A DNA stretch of 11,062 bases from Nitrospirota bacterium (lineage in GTDB: Bacteria > Nitrospirota > Thermodesulfovibrionia > Thermodesulfovibrionales > Dissulfurispiraceae): NCBI GenBank assembly GCA_016212685.1, contig JACREW010000148.1:1-11062 (forward strand), in the 5' to 3' direction. This document shows positions 1 to 6,254 of this stretch, piece after piece; within the stretch, counting starts at the first letter, position 1; the number at the start of each line of letters is the position of its first letter. The notes under the pieces are model-generated. The model did no database searches. It had not been told where the DNA came from and saw only the letters and a program-made list of their open reading frames with translations. Position numbers and translations under genes: made by a program.

Positions 1-10
1 AGAGGTAATG

Positions 11-248
11 TCCCATAATCCAGCGATAAACTTGCAATCAATTGAAAAACTGTCACCCTGAGCCTTCGGCGTGAGCAATGTCAGGCTGAGCCTGTCGAAG
101 CCTCAGTCGAACGCTTGTCGAAGGGTGAATCGCCTCTCATGGTTCGACAAAGCTTGCCCTGAGTGCTGCCATCCTTCGGCAGGCTCAGGATGACATGTAC
201 CGAAGGGCTCACCATGACAATGTGCGATTTTTATCGCTGGATTTGGGA
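11..248. repeat. Inverted-repeat-bounded palindromic block (MITE-like)
   Basis: The left arm at 11-30 (tcccataatccagcgataaa) is the reverse complement of the right arm at 230-248 (tttatcgctggatttggga), apart from a one-base indel and neighbouring difference. The 200 bp between the arms contains no plausible gene and is filled with REP-like palindromes. The inner side of the right arm also makes a small perfect hairpin at 224-237 (gcgat-tttt-atcgc). I see no target-site duplication directly outside the arms, so calling this a miniature transposable element is an inference. The alternative is a cluster of REP units that happens to lie inside an older inverted repeat. It occupies the whole gene-free stretch downstream of the yifB stop codon; 249-305 shows nothing I can name. 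Confidence 0.55.
52..217. repeat. Cluster of REP-like palindromes (ctgagcctgtcgaag type)
   Basis: Several related short palindromes follow each other. One is caggct-g-agcctg at 82-94. A second has arms ttgtcgaa (115-122) and ttcgacaa (143-150). A third has arms catcct (170-175) and aggatg (187-192) around tcggcaggctc. Degenerate half-units flank these at 52-71 and 196-217. The words 'cctgtcgaag', 'ggttcgaca' and 'aggctcaggatgac' belong to a family of extragenic palindromes that I know as abundant in many deltaproteobacterial and Nitrospirota genomes. Such units usually lie between genes and may act in mRNA 3'-end stability or be products of REP-associated transposases. They lie 3' of yifB, where a transcript end would be expected. 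Confidence 0.6.
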
Positions 249-305
249 TAGCAATAAATGATTTTACTCGTTATCGCAAGGTTAAAGATCCATAGGCTCA
301 AGCGC

Positions 306-1838
306 TTAATACTGCCCTCTGTCCAGCGTCCTGTACTGTATCGCCTCTGAGGCGTGGTGGCTGCGGATGTCTTCGGAGCCTTCGAGATCCGCGATTGTTC
401 TCGATACCTTCAATATCCTCGAATACGCCCTTGCGCTCAATCCTAACTTTTGCATTGCCGCATCCAAAATGGCGTGGGCGTCTTCCGCCAGCTTGCAATA
501 CTTTTTCATATGCCTTGTCTTCATCTGGCCGTTGGCGAATATCCTTTCACCCTTAAATCTCTTGAGCTGCCTTTCCCTTGCCTCCGCGACTCTCTGCCTT
601 ATAACCTCCGATTTTTCTCCGGCGTGCTCGTTGGATAATTCCTTGTAAGGAACCGCAGGCACATCTACGTGGATATCTATGCGGTCAAGCAGAGGGCCGG
701 AGACCCTCGATCTATATCTGTTGATCATGCGCGGGGTGCATGTGCATTGATGCCTCGAATCCCCCAAATATCCGCAGGGGCAGGGGTTCATGGCTGCGAC
801 GAGTACGAATTGCGCCGGGTAAGTAACGGACGCCACTGCCCGCGAAACAGTCACAAGGCCGTTTTCCATAGGCTGTCTCAAGACCTCAAGGACGTTCCTT
901 TTAAACTCCGGAAGCTCGTCTAAAAATAATATTCCGTGATGCGCAAGCGAAACTTCGCCCGGCCGGGGAGTTTGCCCGCCGCCGATCAATGCTACATCCG
1001 AAATTGTATGATGCGGGGATTGAAAAGGCCTTATTGCGAGGAGCGACTGCCCGTTTTTTAAAAGCCCTGCAACGCTGTGTATTTTTGTCGTATCGAGCGC
1101 TTCTTCAAAGGTCATCGGAGGCAGTATTGTAGAGAGCCTTTTTGAAAGCATGGTCTTTCCGCTCCCGGGCGGCCCGACCATCAGCATATTGTGCGAGCCT
1201 GCCGCTGCGACTTCCATTGCCCTCTTTGCATGCTCCTGCCCTTTGACATCGGAGAAGTCGTCTTCATAGAGGGAGCTTTCGGCCATTGCTGCATTTATGT
1301 CTATAGAAAACGGTTCCCGCTGTGAAATCCCGCCCAAAAATTCTATAACTTCAGGAAGGCTCTCCATGCCGAAGATATCTATTCCGTTTACTACCGCTGC
1401 CTCGGCCGCATTTTCCTTGGGCAGGACGACTCCCTTTAATCCTAACTTTTTTGCCTCCAGCGCTATGGGCAATGCTCCCCTGATGGGCTTTATCCTTCCG
1501 TCGAGTGAAAGCTCTCCCGCTAAGAGATACTCTCCGAGGGAATCCGTCGTTATCGCTCCTTCTGCTGCGACTATTCCTATTGCGATAGGAAGGTCAAAGG
1601 AAGACCCCTCTTTCTTCAAATCCGCGGGGGCGAGGTTTACGGTTATCTGTTTTAAGGGGAAATTGAAGCCTATGTTTTTGAGGGCGGCCTTTATCCTGTC
1701 CTTGCTTTCCTTGACCGCGGCATCGGGAAGGCCCACCATCGAGAAATGGGGAAGGCCCTTAGATGTAATGTCTACTTCGACTTCTACTAAATGCGCGTCA
1801 ATGCCGTAAACACACGCGCTTAGAGCCCTGGAAAGCAT
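306..1838 (-). CDS. yifB: YifB/ComM-family Mg-chelatase-like AAA+ ATPase
   Basis: A 510-aa protein, full length for the family. The N-terminal ChlI-like/Lon-protease-like domain covers about residues 20-140. The AAA+ core follows, with Walker A GPPGSGKT at 222-229, Walker B GILFLDELPEF at 302-312, the family signature NPCPCGY at 351-357 followed by a CTC cysteine pair, and GPLLDRIDIH at 381-390. A C-terminal Mg-chelatase-type domain ends the protein. The best-studied member, ComM, is a hexameric helicase that promotes branch migration during natural transformation; in other species the role is unsettled. The start is supported by the conserved opening MLSR...GIDAHLVEVEVDI. It lies inside the upstream radical SAM gene (41-bp overlap) and has only a distant SD-like gagagg, so translational coupling is likely. 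No dprA is visible nearby. Confidence 0.95.
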   Translation of the reverse strand: MLSRALSACVYGIDAHLVEVEVDITSKGLPHFSMVGLPDAAVKESKDRIKAALKNIGFNFPLKQITVNLAPADLKKEGSSFDLPIAIGIVAAEGAITTDSLGEYLLAGELSLDGRIKPIRGALPIALEAKKLGLKGVVLPKENAAEAAVVNGIDIFGMESLPEVIEFLGGISQREPFSIDINAAMAESSLYEDDFSDVKGQEHAKRAMEVAAAGSHNMLMVGPPGSGKTMLSKRLSTILPPMTFEEALDTTKIHSVAGLLKNGQSLLAIRPFQSPHHTISDVALIGGGQTPRPGEVSLAHHGILFLDELPEFKRNVLEVLRQPMENGLVTVSRAVASVTYPAQFVLVAAMNPCPCGYLGDSRHQCTCTPRMINRYRSRVSGPLLDRIDIHVDVPAVPYKELSNEHAGEKSEVIRQRVAEARERQLKRFKGERIFANGQMKTRHMKKYCKLAEDAHAILDAAMQKLGLSARAYSRILKVSRTIADLEGSEDIRSHHASEAIQYRTLDRGQY

Positions 1839-2721
1839 TTCTTTTGATAAACCTCTCTTCTATGTCTCTGATTATCTGCTGTCTTGTCTTTCCCCACAAA
1901 GGCGCAATTAGAATGTCATCCGGCGCTGTGGCAAACAGCCTTTGGAGAACTATTTCAGGCGACAGACGCTCGATAAAATCCACCAGGAAATCGAGATAGT
2001 CCTCGTATTCAAAAGTATGGAACGGCTCCCTCGCATACTGCGCGGCAAGCGGCGTATCCTTCACTATCTGCAACTGGTGTATTTTTAAAAACTCTATGGG
2101 GAGACCTGAAAGCTCATCCGCCATTGCAAGCGTATCTTCCATCGTCTCTGTCGGGAAACCGGCTATAACATGCGCGCCGATATGAATGCCTCTGCCTGCG
2201 GTTATGTGAAGGGCATCGAGGAATGTCCGGTAATCGTGTCCCCTGAGTATATATTCGAGAGACCTGTCATATATCGACTGCAATCCGTATTCGACTAAGA
2301 TGAATTTATCCTTCGCAAGTTCTTGAAGGAGTTCTATCGTTTCTTCATCCACGCAATCTGGCCGCGTGCCTATTGCAAGGCCGATTACGGAGGGCCCGGA
2401 CAATGCCTCCCTGTAAAGCCGCTCCAAATCTTCCACCGGCGCGTATGTATTGGTGTAAGGCTGGAAATATACGAGAAACTTTTCCGCCTTATATCTCCTT
2501 GAAAGGTATGCAATGCCGGTTTTTATCTGCTCTTTAATTGAAAGTTCGGGCTTGCACTTTGAAGGCCTGAAACTGTCGTTATTGCAGTAGATGCATCCGG
2601 TCACCCCGAGAGTTCCATCCCTGTTCGGGCAGGTGAATCCCGCATCCACGTTTACCTTGTAGACAATACTGCCTAATTCTCTTTTAAGATACGGGCCGAA
2701 TGCGTTAAATCTCTGGCTCAT
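1798..2721 (-). CDS. Radical SAM protein, YhcC/TIGR01212 family
   Basis: A 307-aa protein, normal family length. The [4Fe-4S]/SAM-binding cysteines are C31, C43 and C46 in CPNRDG...GCIYC, the CX11CX2C spacing typical of the YhcC family instead of the usual CX3CX2C. Other family motifs are YFQPYTNTYAP (85-95), GTRPDC (118-123), EYGLQS (144-149) and GFPTET (188-193). The protein should bind a 4Fe-4S cluster and cleave SAM to a 5'-deoxyadenosyl radical; I know of no settled substrate. The start matches the N-terminal length of relatives. The C-terminal family motif FQGS (296-299) lies close to the stop, so the 41-bp overlap with yifB encodes real ends of both proteins. The -10 of its likely promoter lies only six bases before the ATG and no good SD is present, so the mRNA may be leaderless. 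Confidence 0.93.
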   Translation of the reverse strand: MSQRFNAFGPYLKRELGSIVYKVNVDAGFTCPNRDGTLGVTGCIYCNNDSFRPSKCKPELSIKEQIKTGIAYLSRRYKAEKFLVYFQPYTNTYAPVEDLERLYREALSGPSVIGLAIGTRPDCVDEETIELLQELAKDKFILVEYGLQSIYDRSLEYILRGHDYRTFLDALHITAGRGIHIGAHVIAGFPTETMEDTLAMADELSGLPIEFLKIHQLQIVKDTPLAAQYAREPFHTFEYEDYLDFLVDFIERLSPEIVLQRLFATAPDDILIAPLWGKTRQQIIRDIEERFIKRNAFQGSKRVCLRH

Positions 2722-2727
2722 GCTTTA

Positions 2728-2757
2728 ATTATTTCCTGTTATCAGGCTTAATGTCAA
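2728..2757 (-). promoter_or_regulatory. Sigma70-type promoter for the radical SAM-yifB operon
   Basis: On the minus strand a perfect -35 TTGACA (2757-2752) is followed by an 18-nt spacer and AATAAT (2733-2728), five of six matches to the -10 consensus. Transcription would start at or within a base or two of the ATG at 2721, giving a leaderless or nearly leaderless mRNA. The -35 overlaps the candidate -35 of the divergent aldolase promoter. This is sequence match only. Confidence 0.55.
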
Positions 2758-2804
2758 ATGAAACGGGATTTGGTATAATAGTTCAAAACTTTTTAGAGGG
2801 AGGA
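2751..2804 (+). promoter_or_regulatory. Promoter and ribosome binding site of the aldolase operon
   Basis: A perfect -10 TATAAT at 2774-2779 is preceded by TGG (2771-2773), making an extended -10. A weak -35 ATGTCA (2751-2756, four of six) stands 17 nt upstream. The transcript would begin near 2786 with a leader of about 23 nt that carries a strong Shine-Dalgarno, gggagga (2798-2804), five bases before the ATG. It should drive the four genes to 6204. The -35 shares bases with the divergent promoter. Confidence 0.65.
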
Positions 2805-2808
2805 TTTT

Positions 2809-4167
2809 ATGTCTTTAAAGGGGCTAAGAGACATTATAGAAATCAAAGACGGTTCCGTTTCCGTAAAGGACAAAAACGCGGTCAGGAATATAATGGACGG
2901 CCTTATTTATGACGCGGTGTTCGAACCCGACGATGAAAAGAGAAAGGCGCTTTTTATACTCATAAAAGAGGTCGCAAAGGCATGCGGCGCCGTGCCTGCA
3001 TCCATTCAGGGACTCTATGAAGAGATGGGAAGGCATTATCCAGGATTTACAGTTCCGGCAATGAATATAAGAGGGCTCACTTATGATACCGCAAAGGCAG
3101 TTTTCAGAAAGGCCATCGAGATGAATGTAGGCGCGATGATCTTCGAGATTGCCCGGTCCGAGATAGGATATACAAAGCAGCGTCCCATAGAATATTCTAC
3201 TGTCGTGCTTGCCGCTGCGGTAAGGGAGGGGTTTGAGGGCCCTGTCTTTATTCAGGGAGACCACTTCCAGCTCGTAAGGAAAAATTATCTGAGCGGCCCC
3301 GAGCCGGAGACGAACTATGTAAAGGGTCTTATCGCGGAGGCTGTCGATGCCGAGTTTTACAACATAGACATAGACTCATCCACTCTCGTTGACCTCGACA
3401 GGCCTACAACAAAAGAACAGCAGCGGCCTAATTTCGAAAAAACAGCGGAACTCGCAGAGCATGTAAGACAGTTACAGCCCTCAGGAGTAGACGTTTCAAT
3501 CGGCGGCGAGATAGGCGAGATAGGCGGAAAAAACAGCAATCCCGATGAACTGAGGGCATATCTCGACGGCTTTAAAGAAATATTTAAAGGCACAAAGGGG
3601 TTAAGCAAGCTCAGCGTTCAGACAGGAACGAGCCACGGCGGAGTTGTGCTTCCTGACGGAAGCCTCGCAAAGGTGAAGATAGACTTCGAGACATTAAGGA
3701 CTCTTTCGGCCCTCGCAAGAAATGATTACGGCCTTTCGGGATGCGTGCAGCACGGCGCATCGACCCTCCCCGAAGATGCCTTCAATATGTTCCCTGAAAC
3801 AGAGACCTCGGAGGTGCATCTTGCAACCGGATTCCAGAACATGATCTATGACAGCAGACACCTTCCTGCCGATTTCAAGAATGAGATTTATGAATACCTA
3901 AAGCAGGAATGCGCGAAAGAAAGAAAAGAAGGGCAGACGGACGAGCAGTTCTTTTACAGCACACGGAAAAAGGGATTCGGCACAACCAAGAAGAAATGGT
4001 GGGACCTGCCGGCAAGCGTAAAAGAGCCGATAATGAAGGAGCTTGAGGCAAAGTTCGGCCTGCTTTTTGGGAAATTAAAAGTCGGCGGCACAAAGGATAT
4101 TGTAAAGAAGTCCGTGAAGCCGGCGGCGGTTAAGAAAGAGATTAATAAAGGTCTGCTGGGATTGTAA
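2809..4167 (+). CDS. Class II fructose-bisphosphate aldolase-family protein, long form
   Basis: A 452-aa TIM-barrel zinc aldolase, longer than the usual 280-360 aa. Catalytic features are visible: GDH at 150-152 (D151 as the likely base, H152 as zinc ligand), the acidic GGEIGEIGG at 232-240, GTSHGG with H276, and QHGAS with H315, in the order expected for the family. The extra length is an N-terminal extension of about 80 residues and a lysine-rich C-terminal tail (about 420-450). The expected reaction is reversible cleavage of fructose 1,6-bisphosphate to dihydroxyacetone phosphate and glyceraldehyde 3-phosphate in the cytoplasm. The phosphofructokinase gene begins six bases downstream, supporting FBP over another ketose bisphosphate as substrate, though tagatose- or sedoheptulose-bisphosphate cannot be excluded. 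The start has a strong SD and promoter. Confidence 0.9.
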   Translation: MSLKGLRDIIEIKDGSVSVKDKNAVRNIMDGLIYDAVFEPDDEKRKALFILIKEVAKACGAVPASIQGLYEEMGRHYPGFTVPAMNIRGLTYDTAKAVFRKAIEMNVGAMIFEIARSEIGYTKQRPIEYSTVVLAAAVREGFEGPVFIQGDHFQLVRKNYLSGPEPETNYVKGLIAEAVDAEFYNIDIDSSTLVDLDRPTTKEQQRPNFEKTAELAEHVRQLQPSGVDVSIGGEIGEIGGKNSNPDELRAYLDGFKEIFKGTKGLSKLSVQTGTSHGGVVLPDGSLAKVKIDFETLRTLSALARNDYGLSGCVQHGASTLPEDAFNMFPETETSEVHLATGFQNMIYDSRHLPADFKNEIYEYLKQECAKERKEGQTDEQFFYSTRKKGFGTTKKKWWDLPASVKEPIMKELEAKFGLLFGKLKVGGTKDIVKKSVKPAAVKKEINKGLLGL

Positions 4168-4173
4168 AAATAT

Positions 4174-5421
4174 ATGCCCGCTAAATCTAAAGACATTGTC
4201 GGCATTATAGTCGGCGGGGGGCCTGCGCCGGGCATAAACGGAGTTATCAGCTCGGCGACCATCGAGGCCATTAACGAAGGCAAGCGCGTTGTCGGCATTA
4301 TGGGCGGGTTCAAAAGCCTGTTCAACGGCGACAAGAACAGCGCAATTCCCCTCTCCATCGACTCCGTATCGAGAATCCATACCCAAGGCGGCTCCATCCT
4401 CAGAACCTCCCGAGACTATCCTGATAGGGCAAAAGAAAAGTTCAAGGTCTTAATGTCCACTCTTAAACAGCTAAGGATTAGATACCTCGTTACCATCGGC
4501 GGCGAAGGCACCCTTTTCATGGCAAACTGGATAGAAAAAGAGGCGCGGAGATCTATAAACGTAGTCCATGTGCCGAAAACCATAGACAATGATATTCCGC
4601 TGCCGGGCGGCGTATCCACTTTCGGATACCAGACCGCGCGCCATTGGGGAGTAGAGATAGTCAAGAACATAATGGAAGACGCAAAGACAACAGGCCGCTG
4701 GTATTTTATAACAACTATGGGCAGACACGCGGGACATTTAGCGCTGGGCATAGGAAAAGCGGCAGGCGCAACTGTAACGCTTGTCTCTGAAGAGTTCGGA
4801 GAAAGGCTTCCGCTGCAAACCGTTGCCGACATGCTCGCAGGCGCAATAATCAAAAGGCTTTCTATGGGAAAGGATCACGGCATTGCAGTCCTTGCAGAAG
4901 GAATAGCGGAAAAATTCGACCTCGAAGAACTTAAACGTTATGAGCAATTGGAAAAGGACGAGACCGGCAGGATAAGGCTTTCGGAGATACAACTCGGAAG
5001 GGTGCTTAAACACCTCGTAAAAGAAACTCTCGACTCTATGGGCATTAAGGTTACTATCGTGGACAAAAATATAGGCTATGAACTGAGGGCCGCAGACCCC
5101 ATTCCCTTCGATGCCGAATATACGAGGAATTTAGGCTACGGCGCTGTGCGTTATCTGCTGAGGGGCGGCACAGGCTCGATGATAACCTTTTTTGAAGGGC
5201 ATCTGAGGCCAATACCATTCGTAGAGATAATAAATCACTCCACCGGAAGGGTAAAAGTGAGAAAGGTGGACATCACATCGGAGACCTACGAAGTCGGAAG
5301 GAAATATATGATACGCCTCGAAAAAGAAGATTTTAAAGGCGAGAATCTAAAGCGCCTCGCAAAGACAGCGAATTTAACTCCTGAGAAATTCAAAAAGAGA
5401 TTCGGCTATCTTGTAGTATAA
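4174..5421 (+). CDS. 6-phosphofructokinase (ATP or PPi dependent)
   Basis: A 415-aa PfkA-superfamily enzyme that phosphorylates fructose 6-phosphate to fructose 1,6-bisphosphate. Motifs are the N-terminal phosphate-donor loop GGGPAPGIN (14-22), GGEGT (109-113), PKTIDND (134-140) with catalytic D138, and TMGRHAGHLAL (181-191). At the two positions that separate phosphate donors (E. coli 104 and 124) it has G112, as in ATP enzymes, and K135, as in PPi enzymes. The residue before G112 is E instead of the usual Mg-binding D. This places it near the mixed-substrate group, and the donor cannot be decided from sequence alone. If PPi is used the reaction is reversible and serves gluconeogenesis as well. 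It follows the aldolase by six bases with no evident SD (gggatt is too distant), so coupled translation is likely. Confidence 0.92.
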   Translation: MPAKSKDIVGIIVGGGPAPGINGVISSATIEAINEGKRVVGIMGGFKSLFNGDKNSAIPLSIDSVSRIHTQGGSILRTSRDYPDRAKEKFKVLMSTLKQLRIRYLVTIGGEGTLFMANWIEKEARRSINVVHVPKTIDNDIPLPGGVSTFGYQTARHWGVEIVKNIMEDAKTTGRWYFITTMGRHAGHLALGIGKAAGATVTLVSEEFGERLPLQTVADMLAGAIIKRLSMGKDHGIAVLAEGIAEKFDLEELKRYEQLEKDETGRIRLSEIQLGRVLKHLVKETLDSMGIKVTIVDKNIGYELRAADPIPFDAEYTRNLGYGAVRYLLRGGTGSMITFFEGHLRPIPFVEIINHSTGRVKVRKVDITSETYEVGRKYMIRLEKEDFKGENLKRLAKTANLTPEKFKKRFGYLVV

Positions 5422-5431
5422 TTTTAATATC

Positions 5432-5863
5432 ATGTATGACCTTGAGCGGACGGAGAGGCTGAAAGAGGTCTTCGAGACCCTTTACGAGATCAATAAGAGA
5501 ATCCCTATTATTGTCGAAGGCAGGCGTGATGTCCGGGCATTGCGTAAGATAGGTCTTGTAGGCGAGATAATCACCCTTCACACCGGCAAGGGACTTTATG
5601 AATTCTGCGACGACATTGCGGAGAGATTCCACAGGATAATCCTCCTTATGGACTGGGATGAGAAAGGCGAAAGCCTGCATAAAAATGTCTCGGGACATTT
5701 AAAGGGACTGTGGGAAGAGTTCTCTCCTTTCAGGGAGATAATAAAAATCCTCTGTCAGAAGGACATAAAGGACATAGAGGGAATACCTGTCCTGCTTGAA
5801 CGGCTCGCAGGAGAAGATGTGAAGGTGGGCGAAGAAAGGGAAGGCTTCTTAGGGGACATCTAA
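5432..5863 (+). CDS. Small Toprim-domain protein
   Basis: A 143-aa protein consisting almost entirely of one Toprim fold. The catalytic pattern is present: E29 in PIIVEGRRD (25-33), the middle TLHTGKGLYEF (48-58), and the acidic D74 and D76 in LLMDWDEKG (71-79). Toprim domains bind Mg2+ and act in primases, topoisomerases, OLD nucleases and RNase M5. Stand-alone small forms such as archaeal UPF0292 have no settled role. It resembles the RNase M5/UPF0292 type in size and domain content, but I cannot assign a substrate. It lies 10 bp after pfk and overlaps yraN by one base (TAATG). No SD precedes the ATG; a TATAAT at 5417-5422, spanning the end of pfk, could give a leaderless internal transcript. 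Confidence 0.85.
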   Translation: MYDLERTERLKEVFETLYEINKRIPIIVEGRRDVRALRKIGLVGEIITLHTGKGLYEFCDDIAERFHRIILLMDWDEKGESLHKNVSGHLKGLWEEFSPFREIIKILCQKDIKDIEGIPVLLERLAGEDVKVGEEREGFLGDI

Positions 5864-6204
5864 TGAAAACATTCGGCAATGAAGGCGAAGATATTGCTGC
5901 TGATTTTTTAAAGAAAAAGGGTTATAAAATCATTCAGCGCAATTATAAGACGCCTCTGGGAGAAGCGGATATTATTGTTAAGGATAACAACACCATAGTC
6001 TTTGTCGAGGTGAAGGCACGAACCGGCGATGCCTTCGGCCAGCCTTTTGAGGCGGTGAATTACAGGAAGCAGGAAAAGTTCAAAAAGATTGCGCTATATT
6101 ATTTGAAACATAACAAGTCCGAAATGCCGGTGAGATTCGATGTCGTAAGCATTCTGTCAAAAAAAGGGAAGAATGAAATAAATCATATCATGGAGGCGTT
6201 TTAG
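5863..6204 (+). CDS. yraN: YraN/UPF0102-family nuclease-like protein
   Basis: A 113-aa protein with the full set of family motifs: N-terminal GNEGEDIAADFL (5-16), GEADII (33-38) with D36, FVEVKART (47-54) with E49 and K51, and a conserved Q70. D36...E49-x-K51 is a PD-(D/E)xK nuclease core of the Holliday-junction-resolvase type. Members are small cytoplasmic proteins presumed to act on DNA, but the biochemical role is not firmly known. The gene overlaps the Toprim gene by one base and has an SD aggggac (5851-5857) ahead of the ATG, so it is the last gene of the operon. In many genomes yraN lies beside yifB and dprA; here yifB lies on the other side of the divergent sugar-phosphate genes. It faces the convergent 247-aa gene with a 50-bp gap. 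Confidence 0.92.
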   Translation: MKTFGNEGEDIAADFLKKKGYKIIQRNYKTPLGEADIIVKDNNTIVFVEVKARTGDAFGQPFEAVNYRKQEKFKKIALYYLKHNKSEMPVRFDVVSILSKKGKNEINHIMEAF

Positions 6205-6254
6205 TTGAAAGTGAAATCCTGTTTTTAGCATTTTCAAATTTAAGGATCAAGCCC

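Noticed and set aside
1297..1809. Plus-strand 170-codon open frame inside yifB.
   Set aside because: It is antisense to a clearly conserved ATPase, has no family features and reflects the codon pattern of the opposite strand.
6205..6237. Stem ttgaaagtg / cattttcaa between the convergent yraN and 247-aa genes, considered as a terminator.
   Set aside because: Nine pairs including one G-U, A/T-rich, with a 15-nt loop and no T run after the stem in either direction; too weak to call.
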